Source: JBCBTD01 sp039818825 (GTDB taxonomy: Bacteria > Pseudomonadota > Alphaproteobacteria > Geminicoccales > Geminicoccaceae). Taken from it: a stretch of 10,577 nt of DNA. The stretch's first letter is position 1. Every line of letters begins with the position of its first letter. Location of the stretch: contig JBCBTD010000098.1 in the NCBI GenBank assembly GCA_039818825.1, positions 1 to 10,577 on the forward strand, in the 5' to 3' direction. Below the pieces are notes generated by a model. That model did not search any database. It was not told where the DNA came from and saw only the letters and a list, made by a program, of their open reading frames with translations. This document shows positions 1 to 6,095 of the stretch, piece after piece. The translations under genes were made by a program, and so were the position numbers.

Positions 1-116
1 ATCGGCGCGGTGTGGAAGCCCGGGTCGAGGACCAGGACCGGGCGGTCGTGGAGGCCATCCTGGGCCGCCGCGGGCCAGGCGACGAGGAGGGCCACCAGGA
101 GCCCGAGCCGCAACAT
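1..116 (-). CDS. Exported WD40/caspase-type protein, N-terminal part only
   Basis: This is the 5' end of a minus-strand gene that leaves the window at its left edge; only 38 codons are visible. The start ATG (114-116) is preceded by GGAG at 125-128 with an 8-nt gap. The first 18 or so residues form a clear signal peptide: a short Arg-containing n-region, a Leu/Val/Ala core and an AAA-Q cleavage area. The mature start contains PVLVLDPGFHTAPI. In my knowledge of the family, a stretch close to this opens exported proteins that carry WD40 propeller repeats, often with a caspase-like (peptidase C14) domain, and it leads into the first propeller blade. Neither domain is visible here, so the function rests on that short match. 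The signal peptide is solid, the family name moderately so. Confidence 0.6.
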   Translation of the reverse strand, partial: MLRLGLLVALLVAWPAAAQDGLHDRPVLVLDPGFHTAP

Positions 117-141
117 GCTTGTCACTCCAAAGAATGACGAA

Positions 142-170
142 GTCGTAACACGACGCTGGTTTGGCCACAA
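142..170 (-). promoter_or_regulatory. Possible sigma70-type promoter for the exported WD40-type gene
   Basis: On the minus strand a TTGTGG box (plus 165-170) and a TACGAC box (plus 142-147) are 17 nt apart. They lie in the one comparatively AT-rich stretch of this end, upstream of the start at 116. Each box matches the consensus at only about half its positions, so this is a weak candidate. Confidence 0.22.
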
Positions 171-295
171 GCGTCACGCGCTGCCGCGACGGGCCTCCGG
201 GCGGCGCACGGGAAGGGCGGGTGGGTGGGGCCAGACGCGGCGGCGGCGTCACGCAAGGGAGGTGATCGCCGCCCACAGGGTGCCGTCGCCCGTCC

Positions 296-1063
296 TCAGC
301 CCGGCTTCAGTGAGCGCAGCGCCTGGCGGGCGATGCGGGGGGCGACGGGGCGGGTGGTGTCGGCGGACCACCGGTCCATCCGCTCGCGCACCCAGGCCGG
401 CTGCGTCTTGGCGGCGTCGTTCAGCCAGTTGCCGACGGACTCCTGAACGTAGCGGGCGTCGTCATCGCGCAAGGGCTCCAGCACCGGAAGGCCCAAGGCC
501 GGCTCCGCTTTCAAGAGACCGATGTGGGCGCACCAGACGCCGCGGGGGCGGGTGGCTTCGGACGCGAAGCGGCGGACGTTGGCGGCGGGATCGGCCGTCC
601 AGTCGGCGAGCAGGGCGATGGCGTCGAGGGGTGCTTTGGCGATGCGCGGGCGGATGGCAAGCCAGGCCCACTCCCGCACGCCGAAATGGTGGTCGTCGGC
701 GAGCGGCCGGACGGCGGCCAGCAGATCGGCCAGGCCCAGCTCGTCGCGGGCGCCCAGCGCAAAGGCAGCGACGCCCCGCACCGTGTCGGACGGATGCGTC
801 GCCAGCTCGGCTGCGCCTTGGGGGCCGAGGCGGTCGTGGACCAGGCGTCCGGCGAGCGCCATGCGCCGGGTGATGCCGGCCGTCGCGGCGGCGCGGAGTT
901 CCCGGATCGCGGCGTCGCCAAGCTGCGGCACGCAGCGCGCGGCCAGCTCGGCGAGGTCGATGGCCAGACCCTCGGTGAGCGTCGTCGTCTCGGCCGCGCC
1001 GGCATGCAGGGCGGCGAGCCGGTCGGCCGACACGTCGGCGACCTTGCGGGCGGCGCCGGTCAC
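296..1063 (-). CDS. HEAT-repeat DNA alkylation repair-type protein (AlkC/AlkD-like)
   Basis: The product has 255 aa and is all-helical, with Ala/Leu/Arg-rich tandem helices of the HEAT type. Family members hold DNA in a curved superhelix; AlkC and AlkD are DNA glycosylases that remove alkylated bases. The best signature is the C-terminal half. RRFASEATRPRGVW (about 164-177) is followed by a helix pair and then YVQESVGNWLNDAAKTQPAW (about 205-224), which resembles the blocks in proteins annotated as AlkC-like DNA alkylation repair or HEAT-repeat proteins. The N-terminal part (about 13-50) fits the family start. The chosen start is GTG at 1061-1063, with GAGG at 1072-1075 and an 8-nt gap; the next internal Met (68) would cut away the conserved N-terminus. 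The stop is TGA at 296-298. The neighbouring genes give no functional link. It could be a non-catalytic HEAT protein, since no catalytic residue can be assigned by eye. Confidence 0.75.
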   Translation of the reverse strand: MTGAARKVADVSADRLAALHAGAAETTTLTEGLAIDLAELAARCVPQLGDAAIRELRAAATAGITRRMALAGRLVHDRLGPQGAAELATHPSDTVRGVAAFALGARDELGLADLLAAVRPLADDHHFGVREWAWLAIRPRIAKAPLDAIALLADWTADPAANVRRFASEATRPRGVWCAHIGLLKAEPALGLPVLEPLRDDDARYVQESVGNWLNDAAKTQPAWVRERMDRWSADTTRPVAPRIARQALRSLKPG

Positions 1064-1187
1064 CGGGATCGCCTCAGGGTGGATGCGAGGCGCGCGCGGT
1101 GCCGAGCGGCCACCGTCGCCACCAAGCCGCAGTCAGCGTAACCTGCGAGGGTGAGCATGGGGCTCATCATCGGCGGAGTGCAGCGTG

Positions 1188-1280
1188 ATGCAACGTGTCG
1201 ACGGCATCGGCGGCCTGTTCTTTCGTGCCCGCGGCCCCCGCGGCCCCATCGGCCAAGGTCCGCCTTCGGCCATCGCTTGA
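1188..1280 (+). pseudogene. VOC-family gene, N-terminal remnant
   Basis: An ATG at 1188 is preceded by GGAG at 1175-1178 with a 9-nt gap. It opens a 30-codon frame beginning MQRVDGIGGLFFRARGP. This closely resembles the start of VOC (glyoxalase/bleomycin-resistance fold) proteins, where a first beta strand of the type VTGIGGxFFKARDP leads into a helix with a WY motif. After the RGP the frame turns Gly/Pro-rich and ends at TGA 1278-1280, with no helix and no metal ligands of the fold. I read it as a gene start, with its ribosome binding site, whose body has been lost. A VOC C-terminus is found about 0.75 kb downstream (2045-2149), on the far side of hemG. The similarity is from memory of the family and covers only about 17 residues. 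Confidence 0.5.
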
Positions 1281-1312
1281 TCTCGATCGCCGCTGCGTCG
1301 ATACCCGACGAC

Positions 1313-1438
1313 ATGAAACCGGTCGAGGTGCGCCCGTTGTCGGAGAATGGCCCGCTGCCCGAGGACGCCGCACCGCTCGATGTGGTTTGGCTCGCGGCGC
1401 CCGGACCGAGCGGAAACGCGTTCGCCCACCAGCGATGA
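1313..1438 (+). CDS. Small unrecognised ORF overlapping the hemG start
   Basis: This 41-codon frame starts at ATG 1313 and ends at TGA 1436-1438, sharing bases with the hemG start in an ATGA overlap (1435-1438). Its product is acidic and Pro-rich in the middle, with a beta-strand-like LDVVWLAA. I do not recognise it. The same frame stays open upstream to about 1151, so it may be the tail of a broken gene and not a real small protein. The overlap would allow translational coupling to hemG, which itself lacks a good ribosome binding site. No clear Shine-Dalgarno precedes ATG 1313. Confidence 0.25.
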   Translation: MKPVEVRPLSENGPLPEDAAPLDVVWLAAPGPSGNAFAHQR

Positions 1439-2070
1439 CGACCTCCGAACTCGAAGGGCCGCCCGCGCCGGCTGCGCTCGCCACGGCTACGGCCCCCGTC
1501 CGCGTCGGCTTCGCCAGCCACGACGGCCAGGCGGCGAAGATCGCCTCGCGCATCGCCGCGCGCTTGCGGGCGGACGGGCTCGCCGCCGAAACGCTGGACC
1601 TCGCCACGACCCCGTCGGTGGCCGAAGTGCTCGGCGGCGCCTCGCTCGTGGTGGTCGTCGCGGCCGTTCGCTACGGCCACCATCTCGAGGCGGCCGACCG
1701 CTTTCTGCGGGCGTACCGCGCGCATCCGGGCGCGCCGCCGCTCGCGTTGGCCTCCGTCAATCTGACCGCCCGCAAGCCGGACAAACGGACGGTCGCGGCC
1801 AATCCCTACGTCCGGAAGCTGATCGCCAAGCACGGGCTGCGGCCGGTCGCGGCGGCGGTGTTCGCCGGGCGGCTCGACTATCCGAGCTATCGTTGGTTCG
1901 ACCGGCAGATGATCCGGTTCATCATGTGGCTGACCGGTGGGCCGACCGACCCCGCGACCGCCATCGACTATACCTCGTGGCCGAGCGTCGACGCGTTCGC
2001 CGACGACGTTCTGGCCGCGGCACTGTTCGACACCATTTCGCCCCGGTGTCGCCGTGATGCGGAAGGATAG
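1435..2070 (+). CDS. hemG: HemG-type protoporphyrinogen IX dehydrogenase (flavodoxin fold)
   Basis: The product has 211 aa. HemG is an FMN enzyme that oxidises protoporphyrinogen IX to protoporphyrin IX in heme synthesis, passing electrons to the membrane quinone pool. Residues 22-38 hold the first strand and FMN phosphate loop (VGFASHDGQAAKIA). RYGHH (79-83) matches the second FMN-contact region. SVNLTARKPDKRT (107-119) and ANPYVRKL (122-129) match the insertion loop that sets HemG apart from ordinary flavodoxins. YPSYRWFDRQMIRFIMWLTG (149-168) matches the C-terminal region of E. coli HemG. The start ATG 1435 adds about 20 Ala/Pro-rich residues before the fold and has no good Shine-Dalgarno; it overlaps a small upstream ORF (ATGA), so coupled translation is possible. 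The last nine or so codons (after about 2041) read out of frame through a VOC-gene remnant, so the native C-terminus was probably a little different. The catalytic body appears intact. Confidence 0.88.
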   Translation: MTTSELEGPPAPAALATATAPVRVGFASHDGQAAKIASRIAARLRADGLAAETLDLATTPSVAEVLGGASLVVVVAAVRYGHHLEAADRFLRAYRAHPGAPPLALASVNLTARKPDKRTVAANPYVRKLIAKHGLRPVAAAVFAGRLDYPSYRWFDRQMIRFIMWLTGGPTDPATAIDYTSWPSVDAFADDVLAAALFDTISPRCRRDAEG

Positions 2071-2149
2071 GTGGAACGCGGAGGTCGGCACCGTCGCCCG
2101 CATCCACGGCCCGGAGGACAACCCGATCGAGCTTTGGAAGACGTCCGAG
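2045..2149 (+). pseudogene. VOC-family gene, C-terminal remnant
   Basis: In the second forward frame, overlapping the last 26 bases of hemG, the translation runs from GVAVMRKDRW through ARIHGPEDNPIELWKTSE. This is the typical end of a VOC/glyoxalase-fold protein, where xxARIxDPEGNPIELWxP holds the last two beta strands and the conserved metal-binding Glu of the ELW motif. There is no fitting start codon upstream in this frame, because the bases before 2042 are hemG. The only ATG (2057) lies inside the motif and has no useful ribosome binding site. The fragment therefore looks like the tail of a gene whose body is missing. It may belong with the VOC start at 1188-1280. Downstream it runs straight into the nitronate monooxygenase fragment. 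Confidence 0.55.
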
Positions 2150-2150
2150 C

Positions 2151-2492
2151 GAGCGGCGCGCGCCCGAAGCCGAGCTACCGTCGGCGTGGGCGGATGCGAT
2201 CGGCAGCGCCGCACCGGAGGACACGATCCTCACCCGTGCCTTCTCCGGACGCCTCGGTCGGAGCCTGCGCACGGCGTACGCCGACGGGGCACGCGCGGCT
2301 GAAGCACCCCGGCCGGCGCCTTATCCGATCCGGCGCCATCTCACCCAAGCGATGCGAAGCCAAGCCACGGCCTCGAACACGCTCGCCGGCATGCAGGCGT
2401 GGGCCGGGCAGTCGGCCAAGCTCGCGACGTCAGCCTCGGCCACGGACACGGTCGCCGCCCTATGGGACGGCGCACCCGCCATGCTCGACTGA
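2151..2492 (+). pseudogene. Nitronate monooxygenase, C-terminal fragment
   Basis: In the third forward frame about 113 codons stay open to TGA 2490-2492 but contain no plausible start. The translation contains EDTILTRAFSGRLGRSLRTA, then a PAPYPIRRHLTQAMR segment and MQAWAGQSAKLA. This order (a DTVLTRAFTGRxGR block, a PYPxQxxLTxxLR block, a WAGQGxxLA block) is what I know from the C-terminus of class nitronate monooxygenases, formerly called 2-nitropropane dioxygenases. These are FMN enzymes that oxidise alkyl nitronates. The TIM-barrel part with the catalytic His and most of the FMN site is absent, so the fragment cannot be active. The frame itself is uninterrupted, which suggests a fairly recent loss of the front part. 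It directly follows the VOC remnant. Confidence 0.7.
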
Positions 2493-2647
2493 GGGTTCGA
2501 CGCGGCGGAGCGGCGATTGCGTGACCGACGCGACGCAGCCGTCGGAGACGCGCGGTGCAGCGGACGGCGTGACGCGACGGTGCGCCCGTGCCGGCGCAGG
2601 TGACCGGGCGCCGAGCCCGCGCTAAGTGAAGGGCTCACCGCCCGTTC

Positions 2648-2652
2648 GGGAG
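2648..2652 (+). promoter_or_regulatory. Ribosome binding site fixing the aminotransferase start
   Basis: GGGAG lies 6 nt before ATG 2659. It favours that start over an in-frame GTG at 2626, which has no such signal and would add 11 residues not expected in the family. Confidence 0.6.
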
Positions 2653-2658
2653 ACCCGC

Positions 2659-3843
2659 ATGCTGCGCCGCGGCCGCAACCTCATCCAACTGCCTGGTCCG
2701 ACCAACATTCCGGACCGGGTGCTGAGCGCGATGCACCGGCCGGTCGTCGACTTCGCCGCGGACCCGTTCAAGTCGATGGCGCGCCAGTGCCTGATCGACC
2801 TGCAGCAGGTTTTTCAGACCAAGGGCGCCGTCTATGCCTACTCGGCCAATGGTCACGGGGTGTGGGAGGTCGCCATCGACAACCTGTTGGCGCCGGGCGA
2901 TCGGGTGCTGATGCCCGAGACCGGGCGTTTTTCGCAGGCTTGGGCGGAGATGGCCGAAGCGCTCGGCATTCAGATCGTGACCACCGAGGCGTTCCACGAC
3001 CGCCCGGTCGACCCGGCCGTGATCGAGCAGGTGCTGCGCGAGGACCAGGGCCACGCGATCAAGGCGCTGATGATGGTCCACGTCGAGACCTCCACCGGCA
3101 TCACCCACGACATCGCCGCCATGCGCCGCGCCCTCGACGCCGCCGGCCACCCGGCGCTGCTCCTGATCGACGCCATCGCGTCCTTGGGCTGTATCGACCT
3201 GCCGATGGACGACCTCGGCATCGACCTGGTCATCACCGCCTCGCAGAAAGGCTTGATGATGCCCGCCGGCATGGCCTTCGTCGCCGTCGGCGAGCGGGCC
3301 GAGCATGTCTCGGCCAATGGCGGGTCGCGCCGACGCTATTGGGACTGGCGGCTGCGCCAGGGCGACGAGAGCTATTTCTGGTTCTATGGCACGCCGCCGG
3401 TGCAGATGATGTTCGGTCTCCGCGCCGCCCTCGACATGCTGTTCGAGGAGGGGCTCGCCAACGTCTTCGCCCGCCACGCGCGCCTCGGCGAAGCCACGCG
3501 CCGGGCGGTCGCCGCTTGGGGCAGGGAGGGCGATCTGGCCTTTCAGTGTGTCGTGCCCGAAGCTCGCTCCGACGTGGTGACTGCCGTGCGGTTTCCTTCG
3601 GGCGCCAATCCCAACGACTTGCGCACGCTCTGCCGTGAGCGGCTGTCGGTGGCCTTCGGCGGCGGCATCGGTCCGTTCGAGGGCGAGCTGTTGCGGATCG
3701 GCCATCTGGGCGACCTCAACGAGCAGATGATCTTGGGCGCGCTTGCCTCCCTCGAGGTGGCGATGAAGGCCACCGGCGTGCCCCATGCGCCGGGCGGTGT
3801 CGCCGCCGCGACCGGCTACCTCGCCGAGGTGGTCGCCGGCTGA
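2659..3843 (+). CDS. Class V PLP aminotransferase, serine/alanine-glyoxylate type
   Basis: The product has 394 aa, the normal length for the family. It is a fold-type I, PLP-dependent cytosolic enzyme that moves an amino group between an amino acid (serine or alanine) and a 2-oxo acid such as glyoxylate. The family landmarks are in order: LPGPTNIPDRVL (11-22) at the N-terminus, SANGHGVWE (62-70) for PLP phosphate binding, HVETSTG (141-147), the PLP-ring aspartate D171 in LIDAIASLG, and the Schiff-base lysine K197 in TASQKGLMMPAG. R346 in RIGHLGD is the likely substrate carboxylate anchor. It resembles methylotroph serine-glyoxylate aminotransferase, but substrate choice cannot be settled by eye; alanine-glyoxylate and pyridoxamine-pyruvate enzymes share this fold. 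It is the only plus-strand gene in its stretch and converges with the hydrolase/OsmC gene 18 bp downstream. Confidence 0.87.
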   Translation: MLRRGRNLIQLPGPTNIPDRVLSAMHRPVVDFAADPFKSMARQCLIDLQQVFQTKGAVYAYSANGHGVWEVAIDNLLAPGDRVLMPETGRFSQAWAEMAEALGIQIVTTEAFHDRPVDPAVIEQVLREDQGHAIKALMMVHVETSTGITHDIAAMRRALDAAGHPALLLIDAIASLGCIDLPMDDLGIDLVITASQKGLMMPAGMAFVAVGERAEHVSANGGSRRRYWDWRLRQGDESYFWFYGTPPVQMMFGLRAALDMLFEEGLANVFARHARLGEATRRAVAAWGREGDLAFQCVVPEARSDVVTAVRFPSGANPNDLRTLCRERLSVAFGGGIGPFEGELLRIGHLGDLNEQMILGALASLEVAMKATGVPHAPGGVAAATGYLAEVVAG

Positions 3844-3856
3844 GCGCGTAGCCGGC
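3835..3856. terminator. Hairpin at convergent gene ends
   Basis: A perfect 7-bp inverted repeat (GCCGGCT at 3835-3841, AGCCGGC at 3850-3856) with an 8-nt loop covers the aminotransferase stop codon. It lies just before the stop of the convergent hydrolase/OsmC gene. There is no T-run on either side, so this is only a candidate bidirectional terminator or end-of-transcript stabiliser. Confidence 0.38.
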
Positions 3857-3861
3857 TCCCG

Positions 3862-5076
3862 TCAGCCAGCGGCGGTCTCGATCAGGATCTCGCTCTCCAG
3901 GGTGCGGTGAACGGGACAGCGGTCGGCGATCGCCAGCAGTTGCGCCCGTGTCGCGTCGTCCAACTCGCCCTGCAGATGCACCACACGGCTGAGCCGGTCG
4001 ACTTTACTCTCGGTGGTTTCGCAGGAGCCGCAGTCGGCTGCGTGGATCTTGTCGTGGGTGACGTCGACGCCGACGTGCTCCAGCGCGATGCCCTTTTTCC
4101 GTGCGTACATGCGGATCGTCATCGAGGTGCAGGTGGCGAGCGCTGCCGCGAGCAGTTGGTAAGGGGACATGCCGAGATCGGTGCCGCCATAGCTCCTGGG
4201 CTCGTCGGCGACGAGATGGTGCTGGCCGGCCCGGACCTCCTGGAGAAAGCCGGCCGGATCGGCCTCGCAGGCGCGGACCACGCCTTCGGGCGGGGCCGTC
4301 GGCTCGGCGGCGACCGGCTCCAGATAGCGTTCGACCCAGGCGGCGATCACCTGCGCCGCGTAGTCGGCATCGCTACTGCGGGACAGGAGGTGGTCGGCAT
4401 CGTCCAGGCTGACGAAGCTCTTGGGGTGCTTGGCGGCGACGAACAGCGCCGTGGCGTTCTCGACGCCGACGATCCCGTCGAGCGGGGCATGAAGGATCAG
4501 GAGCGGCCGCTTCAGGTTGGCCGCGGCATCGGCCAGCCGCTGGGTCTCGACGTCCTCGACGAAGCCGCGGCCGATGCTGATTGCGCGGCCGCCGAGTTGA
4601 ACCTCGGCCTGGCCCTCGCTGCGGATGGTCTCGATGGCGCCGCCGAGGTTGTGCAGCACGTGCGCCGTGTCCGCTGGTGCGCCGATCGTGGCGACGGCTC
4701 GGGCTGATGGAATACGTGCAGCGGCGGCGACGACGGCCGCACCGCCGAGGGAATGGCCGATGAGCAGTTGCGGTGCGGCCAACCGCCGAGTGAGGGCTTC
4801 CGCGGCCAGGATCAGATCGTCGACGTTGGTGGCAAAGGTGGTGTTGGCGAACTCGCCCGCCGAGTGGCCGAGGCCGGTGAAGTCGAAGCGCAAGGTGGCG
4901 ATGCCGAGCTCGGCCAGTCGGCTGGCCACGCGCTTGGCCGCCAGGATGTCCTTGCCGCAGGTGAAGCAGTGGGCGAAGAGCGCCGTCGCCCGGACGTCGC
5001 CGGTCGGCAGGTCGAGGCGTGCCGCCAGGGACGTCCCGCCATGGCCGTCGAACGCCAGCTTCTCCATGCGCGCCAT
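3862..5076 (-). CDS. Bifunctional alpha/beta hydrolase - OsmC fusion protein
   Basis: The product has 404 aa and two domains. Residues 1-255 are a serine alpha/beta hydrolase, with an oxyanion-region AHCF (35-38), the nucleophile S109 in GHSLGG (107-112), a probable acid D200 in HAPLD, and H229 in DDADHL. Residues from about 270 to 400 are an OsmC/Ohr-type domain, whose members reduce hydroperoxides with two Cys: C316 in ALATCTSMT and C387 in ADRCPVH. An additional CGSC (349-352) follows HDKIHAAD, as is common in this subgroup. The fusion is a known architecture in proteobacteria; its physiological substrate is not established. Start: ATG 5074-5076 has AGGGAGG (5086-5092) at 9 nt, better than Met4. 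It lies 52 bp behind the epimerase gene, with a hairpin between them, so it may be co-transcribed or partly separated. Confidence 0.88.
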   Translation of the reverse strand: MARMEKLAFDGHGGTSLAARLDLPTGDVRATALFAHCFTCGKDILAAKRVASRLAELGIATLRFDFTGLGHSAGEFANTTFATNVDDLILAAEALTRRLAAPQLLIGHSLGGAAVVAAAARIPSARAVATIGAPADTAHVLHNLGGAIETIRSEGQAEVQLGGRAISIGRGFVEDVETQRLADAAANLKRPLLILHAPLDGIVGVENATALFVAAKHPKSFVSLDDADHLLSRSSDADYAAQVIAAWVERYLEPVAAEPTAPPEGVVRACEADPAGFLQEVRAGQHHLVADEPRSYGGTDLGMSPYQLLAAALATCTSMTIRMYARKKGIALEHVGVDVTHDKIHAADCGSCETTESKVDRLSRVVHLQGELDDATRAQLLAIADRCPVHRTLESEILIETAAG

Positions 5077-5085
5077 GGCTCGGTG

Positions 5086-5092
5086 CCTCCCT
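5086..5092 (-). promoter_or_regulatory. Strong Shine-Dalgarno of the hydrolase/OsmC gene
   Basis: AGGGAGG on the minus strand lies 9 nt before ATG 5076. Its first three bases are also part of the stem of the hairpin at 5090-5122, so folding of that hairpin could affect access of ribosomes. Confidence 0.65.
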
Positions 5093-5122
5093 AGGCAGCT
5101 CGTCGTGGGCGAGGAGCCTAGG
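5090..5122 (-). terminator. Intergenic hairpin between epimerase and hydrolase/OsmC genes
   Basis: CCTAGGC (5090-5096) and GCCTAGG (5116-5122) form a perfect 7-bp stem. Inside it, an AG/GA pair of mismatches (5097-5098, 5114-5115) is followed by a second stem, CTCG (5099-5102) with CGAG (5110-5113), and a 7-nt loop. It starts 6 bp behind the epimerase stop codon and overlaps the next gene's Shine-Dalgarno. There is no U-run after it on the minus strand. It could be a weak terminator, an RNA-stabilising or processing hairpin that sets unequal expression within the operon, or a translational control element. Confidence 0.4.
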
Positions 5123-5128
5123 CGGCGT

Positions 5129-6088
5129 TCATGCGCAGATCAGGTCACGATGCCGTGCAGCCCAGGCTGCATAGTCGTCCGCGGACGCTTCGAGGCCTGC
5201 GAACGCGGCGATGCCGAGGTCGTCGCGCAGGCGATCGACCGCCAGCGGCTGGCGCAGGCGTGGCATGTGGGTGCGGATCGTCGGGTTCTCCGCATCGATC
5301 GACACTTGGAGCGCGGGAAAGCGCGTGCGCAAACGTTCTGCCCAGCCCACGAGATCGAAGCTGGTGCCGGGCCCGACGTTGTAGAGGTCGTGGCTCGGGC
5401 GTACGTGATGCAACAGCGCCCGTACCGCCCGGCCGACGTCCGGCGCGTAGACCCAATCGCGCACGTCCGATCGCTCGCACCGGACCGGCTCGCCCTGGAG
5501 GGCGGCACGCATCACCTGGAACGGCGGGCTGAGAGTGTCGCGCACGCCCGTAGGCCGCTCCCAGGGGCCGAACACCGAGGACAGCCTGACGCTGACGACG
5601 TCCATGCCCCAAAGATCGCGCAGCCGCGCGCCGGCCCGCTCGCTGGCCAGCTTGCTGATGGCGTAGAGCGTGCGCGGGTCGGGCAGGGTGGTCGCTTCGT
5701 CCAAGGGGGCGGTGCCGAACGCGGCTTCGCCGTAGGCGCCCGCCGAGCTCAGGTTGACGAGGCGGCCGACCCCGGTGCGTCGCGCCGCTTCCAGCACGGT
5801 CAGCCAACCCATGAGATTGACGTCGAGCACGGTGCGTGGTGAGGCCGCCTCGCGTAGCGCGTCGGAGGTAATGGCGGCGCCATAGACGGCGGCTCCTGCG
5901 CCGGCGAGGGCGCGGGCCACCGCCTCGGCATCGGTGACGTCGCCCAGATGCACGTTGACCCGGTCAGCGGCGAAGGTGGCGGGCGGCTTCTGCCGGTCGA
6001 ACAGCACGACCTCGTCGCCCCCTCGGCTCAGCGCCTCGGCCAGGTTGAGGCCGACGAAGCCGGCGCCACCGAACAGGACGACCCGCAT
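5129..6088 (-). CDS. NAD-dependent epimerase/dehydratase (extended SDR)
   Basis: The product has 319 aa, a typical length for extended short-chain dehydrogenases that act on nucleotide sugars or related sugar compounds. GGAGFVGLN (7-15) is the GxxGxxG dinucleotide-binding loop at the very N-terminus, and D31 at the end of the second strand suggests NAD rather than NADP. LGDVTD (48-53) contacts the adenine. LSSAGAYG (113-120) holds the catalytic Ser/Thr strand, and the YAISK pair is Y142 and K146. RLSSVFGPWE (168-177) and DVRDWVYAPDVGRAV (208-222) are the usual C-terminal substrate-domain blocks. ATG 6088 places the glycine loop correctly; the Shine-Dalgarno is weak (GAG about 11 nt upstream). 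Only 7 bp separate it from the stop of the dehydrogenase gene before it, so the two are almost surely one transcript. The exact sugar cannot be named. Confidence 0.87.
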   Translation of the reverse strand: MRVVLFGGAGFVGLNLAEALSRGGDEVVLFDRQKPPATFAADRVNVHLGDVTDAEAVARALAGAGAAVYGAAITSDALREAASPRTVLDVNLMGWLTVLEAARRTGVGRLVNLSSAGAYGEAAFGTAPLDEATTLPDPRTLYAISKLASERAGARLRDLWGMDVVSVRLSSVFGPWERPTGVRDTLSPPFQVMRAALQGEPVRCERSDVRDWVYAPDVGRAVRALLHHVRPSHDLYNVGPGTSFDLVGWAERLRTRFPALQVSIDAENPTIRTHMPRLRQPLAVDRLRDDLGIAAFAGLEASADDYAAWAARHRDLICA

Positions 6089-6095
6089 CGTCGTG

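Noticed and set aside
10..873. A 287-codon plus-strand frame at the left end
   Set aside because: It is very Arg-rich low-complexity translation, antisense to the signal-peptide gene and the HEAT-repeat gene.
1064..1187. A short minus-strand frame ending in GTGA at the HEAT-repeat gene start
   Set aside because: It overlaps the start in a way that could mean coupling, but the peptide is not recognisable and has no clear ribosome binding site.
1060..2214. A 384-codon minus-strand frame across hemG
   Set aside because: The product is Arg/Gly-rich without domains and lies antisense to hemG, whose translation matches its family over its whole length.
2071..2625. An open plus-strand frame directly behind hemG
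   Set aside because: The two other forward frames carry the recognisable VOC and nitronate monooxygenase tails; this frame's product is Arg/Pro-rich and meaningless.
2493..2658. Gap between the nitronate monooxygenase fragment and the aminotransferase
   Set aside because: I looked for a further gene remnant, terminator and promoter, and found nothing I could support apart from the ribosome binding site at 2648.
2635..3786. A 383-codon minus-strand frame across the aminotransferase
   Set aside because: It is rich in His, Gly and Arg, with no recognisable fold, and is antisense to a complete enzyme with all catalytic residues.
4625..5842. A 405-codon plus-strand frame across the hydrolase/OsmC and epimerase genes
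   Set aside because: It runs antisense through two unrelated genes and the gap between them; nothing in it looks like a protein.
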